A stretch of 55,801 nucleotides of DNA from Chloroflexota bacterium (GTDB lineage Bacteria > Chloroflexota > Anaerolineae > Anaerolineales > UBA11858): NCBI GenBank assembly GCA_016865865.1, contig VGOC01000010.1:1-55801 (forward strand), given 5' to 3'. The number at the start of each line of letters is the position of its first letter. The stretch's first letter is position 1. The notes under the pieces are model-generated. The model was not told where the DNA came from. It did not search any database and saw nothing but the letters and a program-made list of their open reading frames with translations. A program made the translations under genes and the position numbers. Shown piece after piece: positions 8,471 through 16,111 of the stretch.

Positions 8471-8587
8471 GTAACTACTCAGCCAAACGGGGAAGTTCCC
8501 GAAAAAGGGGTGTGCGAAGGGGGCGCAGCCGCTTTGCGTTCGCACACCCTTTTTTCGGGCTAATCCGTTCGATGGCTGAGCAGTTAC
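8471..8587 (+). mobile_element. Family A palindromic MITE, copy 2 (117 bp, TSD AATATTGG)
   Basis: Same ends and core as the copy at 5603. The exact 8-bp duplication AATATTGG lies at 8463-8470 and 8588-8595. The right duplication touches the TAG stop (8596-8598) of the preceding minus-strand gene. One arm differs by a single base (A5G4 instead of A6G3). Confidence 0.9.
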
Positions 8588-8595
8588 AATATTGG

Positions 8596-8838
8596 CTACA
8601 ATTGCAGAATAGTCCACTCATGGTTCACTTCGTCGTATCGAAGCTCGAATAACTGATCAGTGTTTGCGCGGACGCAGAAGCGTTTCCCGTCGGGATGACG
8701 CCAACCGGCGATGATCTCTGCGACTTCGAAGTATTTACTTCCCCAGTGAAATGCAATGGGGCGTTGGGCGTACTCGTGCTCGGAGCGGCATAGTATCTGA
8801 CCGTGAACGGCGGTCATCGGTCTCCCGTCTGCTGTCAT
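8596..8838 (-). CDS. Small conserved protein (DUF6504-like)
   Basis: 80 residues: AHGQ-like opening, then C-R-S-E-H-E-Y-A-Q-R-P-I-A-F-x-W, a V-A-E-I-I-x-x-W-R strand and a closing F-E-L-R-Y-D-E motif. This recalls the short beta-rich DUF6504 family of unknown role; the assignment is tentative. The start ATG at 8838 overlaps the stop of the nucleotidyltransferase gene by four bases (ATGA), implying translational coupling. An in-frame ATG seven codons later is an alternative. Confidence 0.6.
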   Translation of the reverse strand: MTADGRPMTAVHGQILCRSEHEYAQRPIAFHWGSKYFEVAEIIAGWRHPDGKRFCVRANTDQLFELRYDEVNHEWTILQL

Positions 8839-9848
8839 CGAATCTTTACCTCAGAATTATCACTAATATTCAGGCTTTCAGCGCCTCCCTCCACCAGGGC
8901 GTTCTCCCCGATCAACGACTTCTCCAGGATGATCTCGTTGACCCGGGCGCCTCTTTCGAGGATCGAATCCCGGATAATGCTACCCTTGATGACACAGTTC
9001 GCGCCAATCGAGGCATACGGGCCTATCACCGAGGATTCGACAATTGCGGTTGGGTGCACGAACACCGGCGGGATGATCGTGATATTGCCCTTGCGGTCCA
9101 CCTCCGCTGTGTTGTCATGCCCTTGCTTCAAAAAGTACCGATTGGTTTCCAATACCGCCTCGGCTGTCCCGGCATCCAGCCAGATTTGCACCTGTTCTGT
9201 GCGCATCCTGGCGCCGCCTTCCAGCATGATGTTGATGGCATCGGCGAGATAGAATTCCCCCTTGAGTTGGCGGCCTTGTTCCATTTGCTTTTCGATGGCT
9301 GCTATGAGGGCTGTCGAATCCTTGAAATAGTAGAACCCCACGACCGCCAGATTGTTGGAGACATCCTTGGGCTTTTCGATCAGCCGCGTCACCCAGCCAT
9401 CCTCCCCAACCTCAGTGACTCCAAAACGGCGCGGGTCGGGGACAGGTTTCACCCAGGCCACCATATCAGCCTCTTCGTCCGCCAAAAAGGATAGATCTGT
9501 CTTGATGAGCGTGTCTACGAAGACCATCAACATCGGGCCGCGCAGATATTCCCTGGCCAGATAGATGGCATGGGATTGGCCGCGCATCTCAGCTTGCAGC
9601 ACGTAGCGCACCTTGAATTCGGGGTGGTATTCGTCCATATATTTTTCCACCTTTTCCCCCAGGTATCCCACGATGAAAATGAGTTCGACCTTATCGGGAT
9701 CGGGCAGGGTGGAGAACGTGTCCAGCAGATGGGCGAGGACGCTTTTCCCAGCCAGGCTGACCAACTGCTTGGGTCGGCTCCAGGTATGAGGCCGCAGGCG
9801 CGTGCCAAGGCCGGCCATGGGAATGACGATTTTTAGCGGTTCTGACAT
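8835..9848 (-). CDS. Sugar-phosphate nucleotidyltransferase
   Basis: 337 residues. The N-terminal Rossmann-like nucleotidyltransferase domain has the signature GLGTRLRPHTWSRPKQL, followed by V-F-V-D-T metal-site and I-E-K-P-K motifs (about residues 1-235). The C-terminal part (about 250-337) has I-G-x-x-A-x-I-G-x-N-C-V-I hexapeptide (left-handed beta-helix) repeats. The family activates sugar-1-phosphates with NTP (glucose-1-phosphate thymidylyl- or uridylyltransferase). The exact sugar and nucleotide are not evident. It supplies cell-surface or glycan precursors. GGAG precedes the ATG. Confidence 0.88.
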   Translation of the reverse strand: MSEPLKIVIPMAGLGTRLRPHTWSRPKQLVSLAGKSVLAHLLDTFSTLPDPDKVELIFIVGYLGEKVEKYMDEYHPEFKVRYVLQAEMRGQSHAIYLAREYLRGPMLMVFVDTLIKTDLSFLADEEADMVAWVKPVPDPRRFGVTEVGEDGWVTRLIEKPKDVSNNLAVVGFYYFKDSTALIAAIEKQMEQGRQLKGEFYLADAINIMLEGGARMRTEQVQIWLDAGTAEAVLETNRYFLKQGHDNTAEVDRKGNITIIPPVFVHPTAIVESSVIGPYASIGANCVIKGSIIRDSILERGARVNEIILEKSLIGENALVEGGAESLNISDNSEVKIR

Positions 9849-9929
9849 TGTTTAAGAGCTCCTTCTTCTGTTGGAGATATTATACCGTTGAAAACCCGCT
9901 TCGACGGTGGCCTGGTCTCTTCCCAAAAT

Positions 9930-11630
9930 TCACTGGCCAGGTTTGGGTTGTGGGTGGAGGGGGCTGATCGTCCTCATTTGAGGTTGGATTTTTCCTTTCG
10001 AATAGGCCGAGATACAGGCATCCACATAACGATCATCTAAATGATCTCCGGCCTCTATTCGCAATATCTCCAAGGCTGTTTCTATGTTCATGGCAGCGCG
10101 GTAAGGCCTTTTGGAGGTCAGGGCATCGAAAACGTCGGATACCGCCACAATCCGAGCGATGGCTGAGATTTCCTCGCCTTGTACTCCCTGGGGATAACCT
10201 TTTCCATCCATCCGCTCATGATGTTGGGAGAGCGCCGGGAGCACATCCTGTAATCGGCGTACTTGTTTGATGATCCTGGCGCCGATGGCAGGATGCTTTT
10301 TCATCTCGGCGTATTCAGCGGTAGTGAGGTGGTCAGGCTTGGCGAGGATGGCGTCGGAAACGCCGATCTTGCCAATATCATGCAATAACGCGCCAACACG
10401 GATCTGGTGCCGAATTTCAGGGGATAAGTTCAATTCCTCGGCCATCGCAACAGAATAATCGCTCACTCGTTGTGAATGTCCTTCGGTGTAGGGGTCTTTT
10501 GCGTCAATAGCAGTTACCAGGGCTGTGATGGTGTTCAAAAAAAGTTCATCGGCGTCTGTGTAAAGGTGGGCGATGTGTAATACCGTGGCAGCCTGCTCGG
10601 CGAGGGTGCTCAGGAGTTGAATATCGTTGTCATCGAAAGAGCCATCGGTTTTATTGATCGCCTCCACCCCGCCGATGATACGCGCCTCGGTGGTGCCGCG
10701 CTGGCGGCCTAGAACCACAGTAGGGACTCGCAAGGGAACCGCCAGCAGGGATTTCGTCTGTACTCCGCTGATCTCGTCTATGCCATCATAGTGGCGTTTA
10801 TCCTTCCTGGCGTCTCTCACGCTTACCGCCTCGCCGGTGTTTACCACATGCCCGATGATGCCGGTATCAGCCGGAATACGGAGCGGCGGCAGGGAGGTTT
10901 CATGAACGTCTTTCGTGAGATGCAGGATAAGATGGTTGCTTTCTTCATCCAGGAGGAACAAGGAACTGGCCTCAGCATTGAGCAATCCTCGGGCCTGGTC
11001 AATGATCAGGCTGAGGATCTGGTCGCGGTCGAGAGTAGTGCTGATCCTGGCAATCAAACTGATCAGAGCTTGCAAACGCTGGCTGTGCTGTTCGCTTTTA
11101 TGAAGCAGGGCAGCCTTTTCGTATTCCGATGCCATGCGGTTGCCCAATAATTGGATCAACTGTAGCGGCGTTTGTGTGAAGTTGAAAGTCTGCACTGCGC
11201 CGATAGGCTCGCCGCGCAGCAAGAGTGGAAATGTAATCGCGTTCCTGAGTTGACCCTCCCCATCCCCCACGGGGCCATACCAGCGAGGGTCGTTTGCCAG
11301 GTCTTCGACGACAATGGCTTCTTTTTTCTGAATCGTTTGGCCTACGATGCCCTTATCGGCGCTGATTCGCTGCCCGATGAGCGCAAGATCGGTTTTATTG
11401 CCGCGGACAACTTGAAATACCAGCTCATTCGTCTCTTCGTCGAGCAGATACATCGTGCCTGTGCTGGCGCCGCACACCGTGATGATCAGATCGAGCATCT
11501 CGCGCAAGAGATCGTCCAATTCGGTGGTGCTGGCAATCTGGTTGGCGCGCGCTAAAACTCGGTATAACTGCGAGGTTACATCGGAGGCTTCCAGAGGGCC
11601 TGTCTGGCGTATATTTCTGCGTCTTGACAT
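9930..11630 (-). CDS. GAF-GAF-HD-GYP domain protein (probable cyclic-di-GMP phosphodiesterase)
   Basis: 566 residues. Two GAF sensor domains (about 35-170 and 195-355) precede an HD-GYP domain (about 370-545). The latter has the metal-binding LLHDIGKIGV motif and HHERMDGKGYPQG, the characteristic GYP-containing loop. HD-GYP enzymes hydrolyse cyclic-di-GMP; the GAF domains presumably bind a small ligand. No membrane segment is seen, so it is likely cytosolic. A palindromic element ends 12 bases before the start codon and separates it from gatA. Confidence 0.9.
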   Translation of the reverse strand: MSRRRNIRQTGPLEASDVTSQLYRVLARANQIASTTELDDLLREMLDLIITVCGASTGTMYLLDEETNELVFQVVRGNKTDLALIGQRISADKGIVGQTIQKKEAIVVEDLANDPRWYGPVGDGEGQLRNAITFPLLLRGEPIGAVQTFNFTQTPLQLIQLLGNRMASEYEKAALLHKSEQHSQRLQALISLIARISTTLDRDQILSLIIDQARGLLNAEASSLFLLDEESNHLILHLTKDVHETSLPPLRIPADTGIIGHVVNTGEAVSVRDARKDKRHYDGIDEISGVQTKSLLAVPLRVPTVVLGRQRGTTEARIIGGVEAINKTDGSFDDNDIQLLSTLAEQAATVLHIAHLYTDADELFLNTITALVTAIDAKDPYTEGHSQRVSDYSVAMAEELNLSPEIRHQIRVGALLHDIGKIGVSDAILAKPDHLTTAEYAEMKKHPAIGARIIKQVRRLQDVLPALSQHHERMDGKGYPQGVQGEEISAIARIVAVSDVFDALTSKRPYRAAMNIETALEILRIEAGDHLDDRYVDACISAYSKGKIQPQMRTISPLHPQPKPGQ

Positions 11631-11641
11631 GGTGCAAAAAC

Positions 11642-11733
11642 GTATCTTCTCAATAACTTGGGGGAAGATGGGGGGTGTGCGGGCGGCTTCGCCGCCCGCA
11701 CACCCCCCGCCCCCCTTATTATTGAGATGATAC
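11642..11733. mobile_element. Family C palindromic MITE (92 bp, TSD GCAAAAAC)
   Basis: Terminal inverted repeats GTATC(T/A)TCTCAATAA are flanked by an exact 8-bp duplication GCAAAAAC (11634-11641 and 11734-11741). The centre is a perfect hairpin GGGTGTGCGGGCGGC / GCCGCCCGCACACCC with a TTC loop. The right duplication overlaps the first base of the gatA stop codon. Confidence 0.88.
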
Positions 11734-11740
11734 GCAAAAA

Positions 11741-13216
11741 CTATAAATCTGGCCTCTTGATATGCCAGTCGGTAACAGTTTGATAGTTGTGGACAGCGTT
11801 CATCAGCTGTTGCTCTCGAAAATGCTCTCCGAGAAGTTGCATACCAATAGGCAAGCCTCGAGAGTCGAAGCCTACCGGGAAGGCGATCCCTGGAACGCCG
11901 GCTAGATTAGCCGGCAATGTATAGACATCTTCCAAATACATCGCCAAGGGGTCGCCGCGGTGGGCGCCGATTTCGAAGGCTGTCGTTGGGGCTACCGGCG
12001 CAGCAATCAAATCCACCGTTTCGAATGCGCTTTCGAAATCGCGCTGGATCAGTGCGCGCACCTTTTGAGCTTTGCCGTAATAGGCGTCCTGGTAGCCCGC
12101 TGAAAGCGCGTAGGTCCCCAGCATGATGCGGCGTTTCGTCTCGTGTCCGAATAAATGGCCGCGCGTAGCCCGATAAGTATCCCTCAGGTCCACCCCCTCG
12201 ATGCGTGGGCCATAGCGCAGGCCGTCGAAGCGCGCCAGGTTGGCGGAGGCTTCGGCGGGGGCGATCAAGTAGTAGACCGGGACAGCATATTGGGTATGCG
12301 GTAGCTGAATGGGGTGGATTTCTGCTCCCATGGAGGCGAATACCCGGATAGCTTCTCGCACAGCGGACTCGACTTCTGCCTGGAGGCCTTCCCCGAAATA
12401 TTCCTCAGGGATGCCCAGGCGGACGTTTTGGAGGGTTGCGCTTCCATCGAGGTTGATCTCTTGCCGAGGTTGGTTTGTGCTGGTTGCGTCGCGGGGATCG
12501 TTCCCATTGATCGAATTATAAACCAGGGCGACATCTGCTACGTTTTGCCCCAACACCCCAACCGTGTCTAGCGAGGAGCCGTAGGCGATCAATCCATAGC
12601 GGGAGACGCGGCCGTACGTCGGCTTGAGGCCGGTCAGGCCGCAAAAAGACGCCGGTTGTCGCACGCTGCCTCCTGTGTCTGTGCCCAGCGCCACAGGGGC
12701 CATGCGCGCCGCCACAGCCGCAGCGCTGCCGCCGCTGGAGCCGCCGGGCACACGGCTCGAATCCCAGGGATTGTGCGTGACTCCATAAGCCGAATTTTCC
12801 GTGGATGATCCCATAGCAAATTCATCGGTGTTGGTTTTCCCCAGGATGACAACCCCCGCTTCTCGCAGGCGCGCCACGGCTGTGGCGTCATAGGGCGGCG
12901 TGAAGCTCTCTAAAATCCTGGACCCGGCGGTAGCCCGCAGTCCCTTTACCACTAACACATCTTTGATGGCGATAGGTATTCCTAGGAGAGGCGACTCATT
13001 TTCTATTCCATTCTTTCGAAATTCGATCAGTTTGCTGTCGGCCTCATCGGCCTGCGCCAGGGCGCCCTCGGCTGCCAGCGTGATGAAGGCGTTCAAGTCG
13101 GGTTCGAGAAGCTCGATGCGATCCAGATAGGCCTGGGTGAGTTCGCGGCTGGAGATCTCTCCACTGTGGAGGGCCTGGATCGCCTGAGTAAGAGTGAAGT
13201 CAGTTGGGTGAGACAT
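11741..13216 (-). CDS. gatA: Aspartyl/glutamyl-tRNA(Asn/Gln) amidotransferase subunit A
   Basis: 491 residues, amidase-signature fold. The Ser-cisSer-Lys triad is visible as K85 (IAIKD), S160 (PGGSSGGS) and S184 (TDTGGS). GatA hydrolyses glutamine and passes ammonia to GatB. gatC lies immediately upstream on the same strand, with 18 bases between. Without the family C element, the HD-GYP gene downstream would start only about 10 bases after this stop. Confidence 0.96.
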   Translation of the reverse strand: MSHPTDFTLTQAIQALHSGEISSRELTQAYLDRIELLEPDLNAFITLAAEGALAQADEADSKLIEFRKNGIENESPLLGIPIAIKDVLVVKGLRATAGSRILESFTPPYDATAVARLREAGVVILGKTNTDEFAMGSSTENSAYGVTHNPWDSSRVPGGSSGGSAAAVAARMAPVALGTDTGGSVRQPASFCGLTGLKPTYGRVSRYGLIAYGSSLDTVGVLGQNVADVALVYNSINGNDPRDATSTNQPRQEINLDGSATLQNVRLGIPEEYFGEGLQAEVESAVREAIRVFASMGAEIHPIQLPHTQYAVPVYYLIAPAEASANLARFDGLRYGPRIEGVDLRDTYRATRGHLFGHETKRRIMLGTYALSAGYQDAYYGKAQKVRALIQRDFESAFETVDLIAAPVAPTTAFEIGAHRGDPLAMYLEDVYTLPANLAGVPGIAFPVGFDSRGLPIGMQLLGEHFREQQLMNAVHNYQTVTDWHIKRPDL

Positions 13217-13234
13217 GAAGAAATCCCTGGCAGG

Positions 13235-13522
13235 CTATTCGAAGACTGGAGGAACGCGGAACTGACGATCTTTGACATCCGGCGCGTTGCTGAGGATCTC
13301 GTCTAGGCCAAGCCCGATAGATGCCTGATCGGCGCGCAACGGACATGGTTCGTATCGAATGTTAGAAGTCGGGGATAGGTCGCCGGTGTCTACTGTTTGG
13401 AGCTGTTCGAAATAATCTAAGATTGCCGACAATTGTTGCAGATAGCGGGATTTTTCCTCCTCGGTTAATTCCAGGCGCGCCAGTTCGGCAATATGTTCGA
13501 CTATTTCCAGGGTGAGTGCCAT
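13235..13522 (-). CDS. gatC: Aspartyl/glutamyl-tRNA(Asn/Gln) amidotransferase subunit C
   Basis: 95 residues, the usual GatC size. It has the N-terminal helical L-T-L-E-I-V-E-H-I-A-E-L-A-R-L-E-L motif and the C-terminal L-S-N-A-P-D segment found throughout the family. GatC holds GatA and GatB together. The ATG at 13522 is the family start; the open frame extends further upstream inside the esterase gene but in another frame, so that extension is spurious. Confidence 0.93.
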   Translation of the reverse strand: MALTLEIVEHIAELARLELTEEEKSRYLQQLSAILDYFEQLQTVDTGDLSPTSNIRYEPCPLRADQASIGLGLDEILSNAPDVKDRQFRVPPVFE

Positions 13523-13535
13523 ATGATGGATTATA

Positions 13536-14468
13536 TCACTCTGACAGGTTAGACCAGCCCTGCGCGTACCACCGCAAATAATCTTCGATGTGGGCGCTCC
13601 AATACTCCTCGTCGTGAGCGCCCAGGAAGAGATGCCATTCATGGAGAATATTTTCTTCCGTGAGAACAGCCTCCAGTTCGAGGGTAAACAATAATTTACC
13701 ATCGTCTTCGCCGGCGTCCAGATAGATGCGTGGGATTTTGTTTTCTGGAATGGCCAGGAGATATTCGCGAATGCGCGGCGGCCCAAGCGTGGCGAAGGAC
13801 GGCGTACTGTGGCCGCCAAGCGCCCCGAAGGTTTCCCAGTGTGATAGCCCGAGATACACAGCCCAATTTCCGCCTCTCGAAACGCCGCCGATAGCGCGAT
13901 AAGCGTGCCCTTCCCGTGTGCGATAATTTCGGTCAATGTAGGGGATGAGATCGAGGAGGATGGCCTCGCCATAGCGATTCTCCGGGGGCAGTGTGAGGTC
14001 ATCCTGCTCGCGGGGCATGACGATCAGCAAGGGGGGAATCTGCCCTGCGGCGATCAGCGCATCGGCGGTTTCATCTACCCCCAGGCGATCCCATTGCTCC
14101 TCGGTATATGTTTGGCCATGCAGCAAATAGAGAACCGGGTACCTTCTTTCAGGTAGCTGATGATAACAGGGCGGCAGGTAGACGCGAAACACCAGGGGTT
14201 CGGGGAGTAGGGCGGTTTCGAGTTGTCGGGTCTCGATGTTCCCATTCTTATCGCGGCAGGGCAGTGGGGTGGGCGCGAATGTTGGGGTTGCCGGGATCGT
14301 TCGAACAGGTGTGGAGGATGGGGCGCGAGGATCGGTGGCCGTTGGGGATAGGGCCGCCCCCGGGGTGGATGAACCAACCTCAACCTGCGCGGGGGTGGCC
14401 CTCGATAGGCGGGCGCCCATCCCTAGGATCAATATCAGCCCGATGAGAAGAATCCAGCCGCGTTTCAA
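13536..14468 (-). CDS. Exported alpha/beta-hydrolase (esterase D-like)
   Basis: 310 residues. An N-terminal hydrophobic signal or anchor (about 4-22) is followed by a low-complexity Ser/Thr/Pro linker to about 70, then a putative esterase domain with PVLYLLHGQT. The nucleophile lies in GGVSRGG, an acid probably in YLDAGEDDG, and the histidine in GAHDEEYW. The fold matches the esterase D/feruloyl-esterase-like group; the substrate is unknown. Its start overlaps the bactofilin stop by four bases (ATGA), so the two are coupled. gatC follows after 13 bases. Confidence 0.8.
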   Translation of the reverse strand: MKRGWILLIGLILILGMGARLSRATPAQVEVGSSTPGAALSPTATDPRAPSSTPVRTIPATPTFAPTPLPCRDKNGNIETRQLETALLPEPLVFRVYLPPCYHQLPERRYPVLYLLHGQTYTEEQWDRLGVDETADALIAAGQIPPLLIVMPREQDDLTLPPENRYGEAILLDLIPYIDRNYRTREGHAYRAIGGVSRGGNWAVYLGLSHWETFGALGGHSTPSFATLGPPRIREYLLAIPENKIPRIYLDAGEDDGKLLFTLELEAVLTEENILHEWHLFLGAHDEEYWSAHIEDYLRWYAQGWSNLSE

Positions 14469-14917
14469 TCTTCTTCAGAAACTTCCTGTAGCCCGGTTTC
14501 TTCCCCAGGCTCTGCTTCCGCCTCAGCAGGCAGACCCGGCTCGACGCTCTCTTCCATGCGGATTTGGCCGCGCAGGAAAGCGCCCTCTTCGGTAGAAAAG
14601 GCTGTCGTAACCACATCGCCCCACACCCGGCCGGTGCTGCGGATTTCGACTTTTTCCGCGGTGATATCCCCGCGCAAAGCCCCGGCGACGATGACGACAT
14701 TGGCGCGCACATGCTCGCAGGTCACCCGGCCGGTTTGCCCGATCACAAGCATGCCGCGCAGGTTGATGTCGCCGTCGAAGGCGCCTTCCACGCGCACGCC
14801 GCCGCTGCCGTTGATAGCGCCTTTCCAGGAAATCCCGCTCCCCAATACGGAAGTCACCCGGGTGGCGGGCGCGAGAATGCCGGCTGTTTCAGGTATTGCG
14901 TTTTTTTTCTTGAACAT
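14465..14917 (-). CDS. Bactofilin (polymer-forming cytoskeletal protein)
   Basis: 150 residues from the ATG at 14917, which has AGGAAAT before it. An earlier ATG at 14941 lacks a binding site. The central domain shows bactofilin beta-helix repeats (I-N-G-S-G-G-V-R-V-E-G, G-D-I-N, L-V-I-G-x-x-G, G-D-I-T-A-E-K-V-E-I). The acidic C-terminal tail (EAEAEPGEE) is disordered. Bactofilins form membrane-associated filaments that shape cells or organise the envelope. It is coupled by an ATGA overlap to the esterase gene. Confidence 0.87.
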   Translation of the reverse strand: MFKKKNAIPETAGILAPATRVTSVLGSGISWKGAINGSGGVRVEGAFDGDINLRGMLVIGQTGRVTCEHVRANVVIVAGALRGDITAEKVEIRSTGRVWGDVVTTAFSTEEGAFLRGQIRMEESVEPGLPAEAEAEPGEETGLQEVSEED

Positions 14918-14945
14918 ATTTCCTATAATACCATTAGTCAACGCC

Positions 14946-15067
14946 TTCGGCTGTCCGGTTACACATATCAGTACCTGCGCGCCGATGGGACAACCATCTT
15001 ACGTTACGATGACGCTGACAATTTCATGAATCTGCCAGCCGCGCCGCATCACAAACATACTACCCCC
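14946..15067 (+). pseudogene. Remnant of a DUF6516-type (toxin-antitoxin associated) protein
   Basis: The plus-strand frame reads ...S-G-Y-T-Y-Q-Y-L-R-A-D-G-T-T-I-L-R-Y-D-D-A-D... and ends ...A-P-H-H-K-H, the hallmark of DUF6516 proteins (LRYDnaphH...PHHKH). No start is present, and the frame runs straight into the palindromic element at 15068. After the element the reading does not resume a recognisable domain. I read it as a decayed fragment carrying the insertion. Confidence 0.5.
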
Positions 15068-15179
15068 GTAACTACTCAGCCATACGGGGAAGTTCCCGAA
15101 AAAAGGGTGTGCGAAGGGGGCTACGCCCCCTTCGCACACCCTTTTTTCGGACTAATCCGTTCGATGGCTGAGCAGTTAC
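15068..15179 (+). mobile_element. Family A palindromic MITE, copy 3 (112 bp, TSD CTACCCCC)
   Basis: Same ends as other family A copies. The exact 8-bp duplication CTACCCCC is at 15060-15067 and 15180-15187. The core is the most symmetric of the set: GCGAAGGGGGC-TAC-GCCCCCTTCGC. Confidence 0.9.
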
Positions 15180-15224
15180 CTACCCCCTATCGAAGAAGCA
15201 ATCGTGGTGCGTCGAGGTGGTTTT

Positions 15225-16013
15225 CTATTCTTTCCCGCGCGGGATGGGCACCCCCAGAATATTGTAGCCAGAGTCGACGAAGACGATTTCTCCGGTGGTT
15301 TTGGCGGCCAGATCGGAGCATAGATAGACGGCTGTATTGCCTATATCTTCGATGGTGATCTCTTGCTGTAAGGGCGCGTAATCCGTAAATTGCCGATGCA
15401 TGACCTTGAACCCCGCAACGCCGGCCGCGGCCAGGGTGCGTATCGGTCCGGCCGAGATGGCATTGACCCGCACGTTTTGCGGTCCAAAATCGTAAGCCAG
15501 GTAGCGCACCGAGGCTTCCAGGGCGGCTTTGGCGACGCCCATCACGTTGTAGTTGGGGGCGACTCTTTCTCCGCCATTGTAGGTTATCGTCAGCAGCGCG
15601 CCGCCAGGGCGAAGCATAGACTGGAAGGCTTTAGCCAGTGCAGTAAAGGAGTATGCGCTGATATCCAGCGCCAATCGGAAGCCCTCGCGGCTGGTATTGT
15701 AATAAGGCCCTTGCAGTTCTTCCCGGTTTGCGAATCCAATCGAGTGGACGAGGATGTCAACCTCGCCGAAGGTTTCCCTCGCTTTTGCGGCAACGCGCTC
15801 GATCTCGTCATCTTTCGAGACATCACAGGGTTCCACGAAAGTGACTCCCAGGGACTCGGCTAGAGGTTTTACGCGGTGTTCTAAAGCTTCTCCGGCGTAG
15901 CTGAAGCCTAACTGCGCGCCGTGTTGGTGGAAGGCTTGCGTGATGCCCCAGGCGATGGAGCGCTTATTGGCCAATCCGAAGATCAGGGCTGTTTTTCCTT
16001 CGAGTAACTTCAT
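15225..16013 (-). CDS. fabI: Enoyl-[acyl-carrier-protein] reductase (NADH)
   Basis: 262 residues, short-chain dehydrogenase fold of the FabI type. The FabI-specific opening GLANKRSIAWGI replaces the classical glycine motif, and the catalytic pair Y155-x6-K162 (Y-N-V-M-G-V-A-K) is intact with the preceding Y145. It catalyses the last reduction of each fatty-acid elongation cycle. The start ATG is at 16013. It is separated from the upstream epimerase by 98 bases holding a strong hairpin. Confidence 0.95.
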   Translation of the reverse strand: MKLLEGKTALIFGLANKRSIAWGITQAFHQHGAQLGFSYAGEALEHRVKPLAESLGVTFVEPCDVSKDDEIERVAAKARETFGEVDILVHSIGFANREELQGPYYNTSREGFRLALDISAYSFTALAKAFQSMLRPGGALLTITYNGGERVAPNYNVMGVAKAALEASVRYLAYDFGPQNVRVNAISAGPIRTLAAAGVAGFKVMHRQFTDYAPLQQEITIEDIGNTAVYLCSDLAAKTTGEIVFVDSGYNILGVPIPRGKE

Positions 16014-16052
16014 TGTTCCTCCGATTGATTTATATAAAGATTGGTGTGTTTA

Positions 16053-16105
16053 CCGAAGAGAGTGGTGTGCGGCGTGCGCAGCACGCCGCACACCCCTTTC
16101 TTCGG
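16053..16105. repeat. Hairpin related to the palindromic-element cores (family D)
   Basis: A 25-base stem starting CCGAAGAGAGTGGTGTGCGG and its complement, with two mismatches and a GCA loop. The arms carry the same GGTGTGCG word as families A and C. No terminal repeats or target duplication were found, so it may be a trimmed element. It sits between the epimerase stop and the fabI start and could act as a terminator, although it has no T-tract. Confidence 0.6.
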
Positions 16106-16111
16106 ACTGCA

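Noticed and set aside
11642-11733. CRISPR-like repeats
   Set aside because: The repeats are dispersed single copies with target duplications, not regularly spaced arrays, and no cas gene is present.
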